Below are positions 37,101-46,500 of a DNA stretch of 52,357 nt, one piece after another. The stretch spans positions 1-52,357 of the forward strand of contig MLAK01000872.1 of assembly GCA_001839685.1 (NCBI GenBank), read 5' to 3'. The notes under the pieces are model-generated. The model ran no database searches, had not been told where the DNA came from, and was given only the letters and a program-made list of their open reading frames with translations. The DNA is from Tritrichomonas foetus (taxonomy: Eukaryota; Parabasalia; Tritrichomonadida; Tritrichomonadidae). Numbering within the stretch: position 1 is the first letter of the stretch; the number at the start of each line of letters is the position of its first letter. The translations under genes and the position numbers were made by a program.

Positions 37101-39129
37101 TTCCATCGCTATGGGTTATCATGCCCAAATAAACATTTTCACCAATACAAGCACGATATGAAAAGAAATTTGAATCACTTGGTTTTGCAATTTCTACGTT
37201 CATTGGTACTTGTTGAGCTTTTGAGATAAATGTTTTAATACATACACCTGGTTTTGATAAGAAGAATGCACCATCATCTCCACATAATTCTTTCCCTTTT
37301 GAAGGAAAACCCATGATATCAAATTGTTCAAAATTATTAAGAATATCATTCTGGAACATATCGGCCTCATATCCACTATATTGCAGTTTTGATGTTGGTG
37401 TTACACCATCTACAACAAAGACTCTATTAAGAGTAACCAGATCATTTTTTTCTTTTAGTGAGACAAAAGGAAATGGAAATGATTTTGAGATAGGATTCAC
37501 TCCACTTTGTCGATAGTCAAGGTTCAAAAAGAATCCATTTAGGTAGCCGTCACCTTTCTGACTACAATCATCACATAATCTAACTGTTTTTGGTTCTATA
37601 ATATAAGCTGGATATTGTTTATTTTTATCAAATTTGGCATCAATTGACTTTTGAGAATCAAAGAAACAGAATTCACCTGAAGGTTGTGCATGATAAAGTG
37701 CAACAGGCTTCTCATAATTAAATTCACAGTCTATTAGTTTGAGGAGTTTCAGAGTTCCTTTAATAGCAAAGTTAAAATTCATTTGATTTTGATAATTTCC
37801 TGAAAGAAACGGAAAAGTGCAAGACTTACTGTTAAATCGGAATCGGAAAGGTACATCATAACTTAGAAACAATCTGATAGTAAGGCCAACATCAGTATTT
37901 ACTTCAGCAACAGCAGCAGCAGCAGAAAGTTTAAGGCCTATTTGCATCGATGGAGTTATTTCTAGGAACATATCATTCAGCATCTCTTCAGTAATTTTGT
38001 CCGGTGACTGTTTTTCATCCATAATTTCATGAAATGGTTGAGCTTTCTCCATTTGTAATCCATCTGACTGCGTATAGCTTAAATGTGTCTTTACGCCAAA
38101 CTTTACACGGTAATCATAGCGTAATAATTCGATGAGTTTGTAGCGAATATCTTTGAAAACAATTCTGCCAAAAGCATAAAGACCAAGTTCAAGTTTAATT
38201 CCATACATGCTCTTACCAGGTAGAGCATAAATAGGATAACTATACTCTGGAATTTCTAGGTCATCTGGTGAATTATCAGGGAAAAGTGAAAACCCAAGTC
38301 CAGCCATAACAGATATTTCTACATCAGCTTCTAATCTGAAGTCAGCATCTTCGATTCGAAGATCAAAAGACGAAAATATTTGAGCGTAAGCACCGGCACG
38401 AGCAGAGAAGATGAAGAAATTGTAATCAACTGGACCTGTTTCAAATGCATCTGCACCTGTTTCTGGTTTTTCCCAATAGTAACGGTAACCTGCAAAACAA
38501 GTTGAGAGACCTGTTGTTGGATCTTCTTTGGTGAAACCTATTGTTACACCAGTATTTTCAGTACTTCCTTCTTCTTCTTCATCATTTGTTGTATCCTTGT
38601 AATTACCTTTTGAAGGATTAGCACTGAACATATGAAGATTTCGAAAGACTCGAAGTTGTTCAATATTTCGGATACTATAAATTTGCACTTCTCCATCATC
38701 AGCAATCAAGGATTTAAGCTTGAAGATGGTTTTATCAGTAGGGTCAACAAAAGCAGCATCTCCAACTTTGATCGGAGCTTCATCTGATAATGCTTTCTTT
38801 CTATTGGGAATAATAGCTAAATATCCTGTGGTAATATTTTGAACTTTTTCTTGTTGATTATCATTGGAGGTTTTGACTGACTTAATTACTTGACGTGTTT
38901 CACTTTTCTCAAGAGCAAAACCTTTGATTCCTCGAGATGTGCTACCCATAAGGTTGACTGAAAGGAAAAAGTCAATACCCGTATAGTTATAGTGACCGCG
39001 CGGGTAAATCGGTTCTCTATCTGATTTAGCAGCACGCGTTTTCATTTTTTCTCGCGCTTGAAAGGCGAGATTTTGGAACTTTTGTGGAATTATATTTGAA
39101 AAACAAAGTAGAGAGACGACAATTAGCAT
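34192..39129 (-). CDS. large type I surface protein, 1,645 aa
   Basis: Starts at ATG 39129: MLIVVSLLCFSNIIPQKF is a good signal peptide, and TCATTTTTCATT lies directly upstream. The frame's first ATG (39252) would bury the signal behind 41 residues. The very long ectodomain is rich in beta-type sequence, Tyr/Asn/Asp and scattered Cys (about 45-50), with no domain I can name. The end of the ectodomain is an Asp-Asn dipeptide run encoded by 11 GATAAT-type hexamers. Then comes a Gly-rich lead and one span (AGIVIAVLVVVAAAVGIAVF), a stop-transfer KRRNN, and a ~20-residue acidic tail ending NNEEF. It is a plausible adhesin or other host- or prey-contact protein by layout only. It is the longest gene in the window. 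Confidence 0.8.
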   Translation of the reverse strand: MLIVVSLLCFSNIIPQKFQNLAFQAREKMKTRAAKSDREPIYPRGHYNYTGIDFFLSVNLMGSTSRGIKGFALEKSETRQVIKSVKTSNDNQQEKVQNITTGYLAIIPNRKKALSDEAPIKVGDAAFVDPTDKTIFKLKSLIADDGEVQIYSIRNIEQLRVFRNLHMFSANPSKGNYKDTTNDEEEEGSTENTGVTIGFTKEDPTTGLSTCFAGYRYYWEKPETGADAFETGPVDYNFFIFSARAGAYAQIFSSFDLRIEDADFRLEADVEISVMAGLGFSLFPDNSPDDLEIPEYSYPIYALPGKSMYGIKLELGLYAFGRIVFKDIRYKLIELLRYDYRVKFGVKTHLSYTQSDGLQMEKAQPFHEIMDEKQSPDKITEEMLNDMFLEITPSMQIGLKLSAAAAVAEVNTDVGLTIRLFLSYDVPFRFRFNSKSCTFPFLSGNYQNQMNFNFAIKGTLKLLKLIDCEFNYEKPVALYHAQPSGEFCFFDSQKSIDAKFDKNKQYPAYIIEPKTVRLCDDCSQKGDGYLNGFFLNLDYRQSGVNPISKSFPFPFVSLKEKNDLVTLNRVFVVDGVTPTSKLQYSGYEADMFQNDILNNFEQFDIMGFPSKGKELCGDDGAFFLSKPGVCIKTFISKAQQVPMNVEIAKPSDSNFFSYRACIGENVYLGMITHSDGSPYVSKFEDFEIFDDTILNSNQKMKGEIRGNNPVKLTIENVNIGNKPVKKLNCEINVCEGSKCETILSKAFENVKVNAGLSNFAPVIQLGRELDKSNKKLQIKLNYNRGWSDYLITTEIPYKNIHKNNIYSTFQISDTSNGAYSYTVTIDRYFSNYVFDVKNLKTNSNAMIARIVSASTLKNNNWGETQVRVFLQKNEIYGTLRFFLNLNNKLYDKIPQAKRPPIACVVKMPGIQPLCQNVHRLDKDEYVIVVEAEKTLFSMKNSIYWKKDLHSVNIPYRRTDDGSTDKWVTATLYASFTISEDKNPFCSATKPYIGYTTKSLTCGCIKKFTEDKNTEMLVTVKKVDSFTTEEFNPMNDIISDKWMIRAVYYTATVDYPYRFEAYFRDKLIKMPSNQASLVFSARQARDIKSTPIHNILFSQDNQIQVTHPNGKIEILDKSNNFEDCYEFNIPSIDDYTFTKICNSRNEAHCKTTISLSSSTILSDDDVYLIEYDDIGYLIDYDNDRTGNKLVNNMNRQVVYNRKQISFSKSWIGGISSKSISGASKLTIRASKVGNQIRIEAFVTIGGSEVNIPFSAEKWMNDVDTLLSALKITEPNDGYTLDVIKMDKSGVLMIPGSLYQAGAIIDDYSLVVDYPISYSLECETDYPQFDQVSYSSNEVCFYTTNMNSCPDGVLPLSPSEYSYYLSTADSNVGDTFTIYVGENINLDLFILDKNNYNITFTSENSVSISGSCEFLAKGTSLSFSKVDVSNLDLKANYYFQFTDALVTINDVLKSFTILIEPYPIESSLEGEHFVLKSGCAFGENAFPITIEPVSMTISGNKYTFSTSCHDVSGSLMLDVKKEDKPNQGDKTSQEESKPGSSNISTNDLTPNVNDTYVNISFNETIPDDNDNDNDNDNDNDNDNDNDNDNTNSGKGKGLSAGGIAGIVIAVLVVVAAAVGIAVFIIIKRRNNYKSTDSEVQETNNEEF
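34369..34434. repeat. coding hexanucleotide repeat (ATTATC)11
   Basis: Eleven exact copies on the + strand encode Asp-Asn repeats on the minus strand, next to the membrane span of the surface protein. The hexamer keeps the frame when it gains or loses units, so the stalk length could vary between strains. Confidence 0.95.
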
Positions 39130-39141
39130 AATGAAAAATGA
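39130..39141 (-). promoter_or_regulatory. initiator-like motif at surface-protein start
   Basis: Minus-strand TCATTTTTCATT followed at once by ATG. It is a close match to classical trichomonad initiators and the clearest promoter motif in the window. Confidence 0.6.
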
Positions 39142-39252
39142 TATAAAAGACTTTTCAAAGGAATGCAAATTCAATAAATTGTATTGGCAATACAAAGAAA
39201 AATTAATTTCAATGAAATATGATTTAATCATCCATAATGAAAATTCTATCAT

Positions 39253-41306
39253 GAGATGAAAAATAGTATTGAATTTTGTGAATATTCAAATTTTACAGAT
39301 TTCTAAATATCTGAGTGTTCTTTCTCTGATTTTTGCACATTCAATTCTCCTGTCAAGTCAAAATTTTAAGGTGAGTTACTTGACAAGATTTTCCCTCATG
39401 AAAGAATTTTAATCATCCTACAAAACAATAATGATATCACAAAAAATGTTTTGATTAGAGTTACCCATTATAATTTATAAATTGAGATATCTTTGAAAAT
39501 CTATTCGAAAAACTCCACCAACATAGAAACATTTCTTAAGAAAAATTATATTTTCAAAGAAAATTATTTTATCATCATTTTTCTGGAAACTCAGATCCTA
39601 ATGTAAGAGGTGGTCACACTATTCGATTGTTTCTCAAAAGATCATTTTTTTTTTCGCTTCAGAAAAACAATTGAAAAAGAACTGACTAATTATTGAGAAG
39701 TTTTCAAAAAGAAATATGGGTTTGTCGCATTCGTAAATTTATATGCGGTTTTACTTCGTTTTTATAAACTTAAGTGGCATCCTTAAAGTATTTTGGGATA
39801 GAGAAAGTTTCGAAGAAGATAAATAATTCGATTTAATTGTGTTGATGATTTATTGCTACATCAATCGAAAAATAATAAACTGATTTCTTTATACCTCTAT
39901 ATTACGATCAAAGCTTTAAGTCTTTAAGTTGTGCTGCATTCGATGACTCTTTAATTCAATTTTCTGATAATATCATCGAATTGGATTTTCAGAACCAACA
40001 TTTTAGAAAAAGTTGACTTATCACAGAAAAAGTTGAAGTCGATCACCCAATCAAACGGTAATTTTAATTTGTTTCACAGAATCTTATCATCCTTTTTGAA
40101 GCAACAGTCAATTTTATAAATAAGGCTTTTGTTCTCAATTTTTCAATGTGTTAATTGAATTAACATCTACCTAACCTAATTCCAGAGGAAATACATATAT
40201 ACTGGTAGAATAATCTTTTAATCGGCTATTAATTCAATAAAAAGGAAACGCATAATAATTCAAAAAAAAAAAAAAAAAAATCATAAGTTTTGAGAAAAAC
40301 CGAAGTGAATCCTTCTTTCGAATTGACCAAATCTTATATTAATCTTTTTCAAGTTTGGTCGTAATGCAGAGGTTATAGTATACTTCATTTTACAGCAAAA
40401 ACTTCTGCCAATTAGGCATTCAATTCATTTATATTATAAATGATAATTCCATTGTGAAAGAAAATTATAAAAAATAAATTAATTACCAAATTTATATTTT
40501 ATTTCTGACTTTTAATTTCTTTATAAATATTGGCTCAAGCTTGTACATAAGTCAAAATGAATAAACAGAACGTATGAAACTCAGCATATTTTAATATATG
40601 CATTAGTAAATGTATTATATTAAAGAACAACCACAATAATATACTTTATTTTGGAAATGATCAAGATATTCAGAGATAAAAATGAGACTAATTGAATAAA
40701 ACAATAATTCAAAAAGTGGATTTTCGGTATCACTCTCATATCTTTTTATTTCTTCTACANATTTCTCTAAAAATGTGGATAATTTAAGNATAATATTTAC
40801 TAATTCTAAAATCTGAAAATTGGGGGAAAGATTGATGATAATGATAATAATTCCATGAAATTGTCTGTTTTTCTATATCTTCTGCAGAATGAACCAATAT
40901 TTGTGCCAAGAGATGAAAAGGAAGTANCTGTTTATCTATTAATTCATGAATTGCTCGGGCTTTGGTACATATTTCTTTGAGAGTTCATATTTATCAAAAA
41001 AAAGTGATTTATCGTATCATAGAAAATATTTTACGTCATTCAAATTGGCAAAAGTAAAAAAGGCAATTTTCTAAAAATCTGTAGAAAATTTTTGCGAAAA
41101 AATTCTTGACTGTATTTTCTTTCCATTGTAAAATAAATATTAGCAAAAGCTAAGCAAAATAAGACAAATGGGGAGTTTCATACATTCTTGAATAAACTGG
41201 TAAAAAAAGTGATTAGGGAAAAAATTCCAAATTTACTAACAATAATCAATGAATATATATTCTATAAAGATACTTAATCTGAAGAAATATTTACAAACAA
41301 AAACAA
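39253..41306. other. gene-free spacer, 2 kb
   Basis: The longest stretch without a gene. It has a 19-base poly(A) at about 40262-40280, isolated N's at 40760, 40790 and 40927, and one copy of the dispersed GTTTGGTCGTAATGCAGAGG motif at 40353-40372. No open frame of 60 codons or more, and no RNA gene was recognised. It includes the upstream region of the surface-protein gene. Confidence 0.5.
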
Positions 41307-43193
41307 TTAAAATCCATCTTTTGGATTTGATAAGAAAGCTGATGCTAGCTTATTAGTTGTATTTATTTTTGGAACAACAGGAACACTATTTTTATCTTTT
41401 TTATGATTTGGCCTTCTTTGAGATTTCGGCTCATTGTAATTTTTCTTTGCGTTTGCACACATGAAAGAAATTGGATTTGCAGTGCTTGGACGAGTTAATG
41501 CTGTTGGCTGAGTTTTTAGCTGGAGTGACCTAGATGTCATACATGATTGAATTGAAGCATTATCTGGTATAGTTTTGAGTTCATCAGGAAAGAAAGTTGA
41601 TTCATTTGTTCGAATTTCACCGATTTCAATTTGAATTTTTTTCATGGAATTTTGAAGTCGGGAAATGATTCTATCAACGCTATTGGAATCCATTTTTTGA
41701 TTGATGATTTTTTTCGTATTTTCAAATTGTTCATTCACAGTTTCATTTAGCCTGATGAGAGTTTTTTCGGTTTCATCTACTTTGAATCTGAGTTCTTCAA
41801 GTGATAACATAATTAAAGGATCATTAATATTTGCTTGAACTACTTGGCCTCCTCCTGCTTCTTGAACTTTTTTAGATATTTTGAATGGTTTTAATACTTT
41901 TTCATATGAAGGAACTTCTATAGTCTTTATTTCTTTCATTCCTTCAATCGATTTTCCATCAATCGTTCCTATTCTTTTTGACATGTCTAGATTAACTCTT
42001 TTCTGAGAAAGGTCAGCACTTATTGAATTTGCTTCGAGTGCAACTTCATCTAATGTAGAAACGTTTCGAAATGTTTGTCCAGTTGCATTATTAATTAAAT
42101 GTGTGACTTCATCAACTGCTAAAGCAGTTGTTGATGATAAATGATAGTGAGCTTCTGACATTTTTGTCATATCTGTCATCAAATCACTAACAGTTCTTCC
42201 AATAAATCTCATGAAATTTTTCAATAAATCCAATTGACTTTCGAAATGAGTTGAATTCTTTTGAATCTCAAGTCCAAAGTCAAATATCTGGTGATTAAAT
42301 TGATGAATTGTTTGATTCATTGAAACAACCGTATTTGCAATATTTTCCATTTCATTACGGACCGAAGAAACTTGTTGGTCAAAACTATCGAGTCTTCTCG
42401 AGTCTCGCATAACTGTTTGTAAGATTGGAGTTAAGCCAACTTCTTCACCACTTAAAATTAAGTCTTGAATTTCAGGTGTTGATTCGTATTGTTTTTCTAA
42501 TGCTACCAGTCTTTCATTTAAACAGAAAACTTCATTTTCGATCGATTTTTGAATCTTTTTTGTGATTTTCTTGCTTTCTTCTTTTTCGGTGATATTTTCT
42601 TTTTTAACATTATTTAATTCATTTATGTTATCATCTATTCTACTTTCAATTAAAGTAATTTTATTCAAAATTCGCTCAACTGTAGACAATCCAAATTTAT
42701 CAAGTAATTCTTTCATTTGAGAAAATTCAGAAATAATTGATTGATTACTTGAAACAATTTCTGTGACCGCTTTATTCACTTTTTCTTCACTTTGTGCATT
42801 TTGAAGTGAAAATGAATGAATTTGATTATCAACTGATTTTTCTAATCCTAAAAGACGATCAATTGATTTTCCATATTTTTCAGTAAACATGTCTCGAAAA
42901 TTATCCGTCTCTAATTTCATTTTTAAAAGAGCTGATTCATTATTTGCTTGAAAAATTTTCATTTGTGTCTGCATTTCTGTAAATTGAGAGCTTTTGGCAT
43001 CAAAAAATTGCTGAAGACCTTCTTCGGAAATTCTTTTTGTTAACTCGGTTTTTAATCCTTCTATTTCGGCCTGCTGCTGATTAATCAAATCACAAAATCC
43101 CAACAATATAGAATTAAGTTGCGTCGATACTATGTCCCCGCCAACAAGCTGCTGGGTTTCTTGAATCATGTGTAAAAGTTGTTCTTGAGACAT
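41307..43193 (-). CDS. coiled-coil protein, 628 aa
   Basis: From ATG 43193 (MSQEQLLHMIQETQQLVGG); eight more codons are open upstream but begin with TTG. Residues ~1-500 are a nearly continuous series of heptad-type helices (for example EVFCLNERLVALEKQYES; DQQVSSVRNEMENIANTVV), rich in Gln/Asn/Ser/Glu. The last ~110 residues are basic, Ser/Thr/Pro-rich and disordered (LKTQPTALTRPSTANPIS). It is an elongated structural or cytoskeletal protein by form. No orthologue is recognised. It sits downstream of and in the same direction as the WD40 gene, with a 17-bp tandem repeat in its upstream region. Confidence 0.75.
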   Translation of the reverse strand: MSQEQLLHMIQETQQLVGGDIVSTQLNSILLGFCDLINQQQAEIEGLKTELTKRISEEGLQQFFDAKSSQFTEMQTQMKIFQANNESALLKMKLETDNFRDMFTEKYGKSIDRLLGLEKSVDNQIHSFSLQNAQSEEKVNKAVTEIVSSNQSIISEFSQMKELLDKFGLSTVERILNKITLIESRIDDNINELNNVKKENITEKEESKKITKKIQKSIENEVFCLNERLVALEKQYESTPEIQDLILSGEEVGLTPILQTVMRDSRRLDSFDQQVSSVRNEMENIANTVVSMNQTIHQFNHQIFDFGLEIQKNSTHFESQLDLLKNFMRFIGRTVSDLMTDMTKMSEAHYHLSSTTALAVDEVTHLINNATGQTFRNVSTLDEVALEANSISADLSQKRVNLDMSKRIGTIDGKSIEGMKEIKTIEVPSYEKVLKPFKISKKVQEAGGGQVVQANINDPLIMLSLEELRFKVDETEKTLIRLNETVNEQFENTKKIINQKMDSNSVDRIISRLQNSMKKIQIEIGEIRTNESTFFPDELKTIPDNASIQSCMTSRSLQLKTQPTALTRPSTANPISFMCANAKKNYNEPKSQRRPNHKKDKNSVPVVPKINTTNKLASAFLSNPKDGF

Positions 43194-43331
43194 ATTATTT
43201 TGATCAAACTTTTTCAATCAAAACGTTATTTCATCATTACACTTTTTCAAAGCAAAACACAGGCAGTTTTCTAAAATTGAAAAATCAATGTAACTTTTTA
43301 AATGTGTTCATAAACGTATATTTGAATGGAT

Positions 43332-43410
43332 CATCAAATTCTTCATCGCATCAAATTCTTCATCGCATCAAATTCTTCATCACAAAATTCTTTATCGCAT
43401 CAAATTGTTA
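43332..43410. repeat. 17-bp tandem repeat, about 4.5 copies
   Basis: CATCAAATTCTTCATCG is repeated, with the fourth copy shortened. It lies 140-220 bp upstream of the coiled-coil gene's ATG, in a spacer of 351 bp between two genes on the minus strand, so it may be part of the promoter. Confidence 0.85.
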
Positions 43411-43544
43411 ATAAAAATACATAGAATATGAATGAATTAATAATAAATTAATTATAAACTATTTAATACTTTTTACAAACAAACAAAATTAAACAAATAA
43501 CGCAAGCAAAATTCATATTTTGATGAATTCCGAAAGATAATTCA

Positions 43545-46500
43545 TTACTTAGCTTCAGGAAATGAGTCCATTGGTGGTAATGAACGAATTGGCGGAGAAG
43601 GATGTCTTTTAGTGACTGCTTGGCCAATAATATAAAGTGAATTTTTAGAACTGACGGCTCCAGCCTGGCGTGAAGAGAAGAATGATGCATATCTTTTCGG
43701 TGATGATGCATCAGTGAGTTTAAGTGAACGTTGGGGACAACTAACTTTCCTTTGTGAAGTAATTGGTACAAAAAGAAGTGGTTTTACTTTCGCGTTTTCA
43801 AGATAGTCTTGATAGTTGTAACTTCGATTGATTTTTTGCTGGTCGCGAGGCAAAGATGGTCGAGCAGAATGATTCACGAGGTTTCTCAGGCTTGGTTCAT
43901 TGATGGTTATAGAATCTTCATTTGGAAAAACATTATTTTTCTGTGGAAATTCCATTCTTGAAACTTTTTCGATTGTTAAGGGTGGCACACTTGTCATTTT
44001 TGGATGAAAAGTTAATGCTTTATTTTCATATTCAAAATTACATGAGTCATATAAATTATGATCATCATTTAAAATATGATGATCATTATTCTGATTTTTG
44101 TCATGATTTGGATCAGATTTACTCGAGTTACCTATAACAATGGAACCAACAAAATTTAATGGATTGTTAGTTTGGCTAAATCTTCCTTTTTCTTTTTCAT
44201 TATTTTGCGAGTATAAATGATCGATTGGTTGGCCTTTTATATGACCTTTAAAATGATTGGGAGAAATTGTTCTTCGATAATCAATGCCGCTCTGACTTTT
44301 CTGAGGAACTAAATGATTATTTTCAGTTAGCATTCCATAATTTATTCTCTGTGGCCTTTTTGTGGAGGGTAAGATCACTCGAAGATTAAAGAAGGCATGC
44401 TGGGATCGAAGAATCGGCTTCAACTGTTTCAGAAGTGGCTGATAACGTTCATCATTACTTGCAAATAAGGAATCAAGAACAGTTGCATCAAAAACTATGT
44501 TTGTTGGAACAACACCTCGACTAATAATTAAACCATTTTCTTTGCTTGGTGTTTTTGGACGTTCTCTTTGTTTAAGACTTCTTTCAAATAAAGAAGCCAT
44601 TGGTTTTAAATTTCGATAAGCAAGTGGTGTTGGATATCGTCTAGTTAATTGAATAATTGGTTTCTTTTCATTACTTACTTGACTAGTTTGTTTCATAGGT
44701 GTTTTTGGCTTAGATAAACAAAGTAAACGATCGTTAACGAGTAATAAATTTGCTCGAACTTTATGATCAACGAAACGAGAAACTCTAGAATTTAATTTTG
44801 GTTTGATTGCTTTATTCTTTTCAAGAGTTTCTGATTCTTTGAATTTACTGTTTGGTGATGTAGATCGATTTTTCAATTTAGTCTTTTTTGTATCAAATTT
44901 CAAATTAATATTGCGATTAATGTTTCTTGGTGATAAATTGCTTTTATTTTTAGAATGTGACGGTATGGAAATTTTTGGTTTATTTTGATTATCTTTACTT
45001 ATGGATAGATTTTTTTCGGTTTCAGGAAGGTCATTTGAATGCCTTCTATGATGATGGTGATGACTTTGATCATTATTTTTATTTTCATCTGAATTAAGGT
45101 GATGATGATATCGGTTTTTATGATGATTACTTGATTCACCTAATTTTCGAATATTTTCATAACCTTCTGTTTGGTTTTCTGATTCAATATATGTATGCAA
45201 AGACATTTCATCAACATTTTCCAAATCGGAATAATCAGAATCATTACTATAGGAATAAGAAACTTCATTTCCATTCAAATCATTACTCTTATTCATTTTT
45301 TCATTGGAATTTGTCATGTTACCATCATTCGTAGAATTGGATATTTTGGTTGTAGAGCTGTCTGAAGTGAAATTTAGTTGATGTTTTCTTGGTGAAGTGA
45401 CTTTTCGAGAAGGTCTTGCTGATTTGTTTTTCATTGTTGGAGGAATGATGTCATCATCATCATTGCTTTTAGTTTTGGAATTGTTTTGTGTTTTCGGGGA
45501 TGAATTTGAAGCGTTTGCTTTTGGTATTTCTTTTTTGATAATAATTGGTGGTTCTTCTAACTTTGGTTTAGTTTCTTTTTTTATCTCACTTTTTGTATTT
45601 TCAATTGGAAGATGATTTTTAGATTCTTCGTTGACAATCAAATCTTCAGCTTCACTTTCTTCTTCAACAATTTCATATTCATATTCATATTCTACTTCAG
45701 TTTCTTCTTCTTCAGGAGGATTTTCACCTTTTTCACGGAGTCGTTTTTGATTTTCCATTCTATCTTTGTTTAGCATTTCTTTTATCTTCTTTTCATCATT
45801 GATGTTTTTATTATTACCATTTGTTAAATTATTCATAGCCAAAAATGCTTTTTCTCGATCTTCATCATCTTCTAACTTATTTGTATCGGCAGTTGTAGCA
45901 ATTTTTTGTGATATAATTGCAGCTTGTTGAGCCATCATTTCTTGATGCTTTTTTAAAGCTTCGGCGAATTTTGAAAATTTTGCTCTTTTTGGTTTTGATT
46001 TAGGAGATTCTTCATTTTCAATCGGTTTTCTTGCTCCCAGCAAGCTTTCTTCATTGTTATCGGATTCACCTAAAACAAGTTGAGCAAATTGAGCTTCTAA
46101 ATAATCTGATAGCTTGTCGTAATTATCATAGTTTACATTTTCTTCATCAATAACCCCCTTAAAGACTATTTCACCCGGAATGAGCATTATTTCGGTTTCT
46201 GTTCCGACAACAATATCTCTTTTTCCATTAAGAACGGCAATTGATATTAATGGTAAAGGTAAAACAATCTTGGCGATTAATGTAAATTCATTTGACCAAA
46301 TACGAACACTCATATCAGATGAGCAACTAACGAAATAATTCGATCCACTTGATAATCCAGTAATTTTATCATCATGAATTTTAAGACCATTTGTATAATG
46401 TTCAACTAAATTCATATTCTGATCAAATGTTGCACATCCAATTTCGCCATTCTCATATCCGAAAATTATTTTATTATTAAAGAAAAGTGAAACTTCAGAA

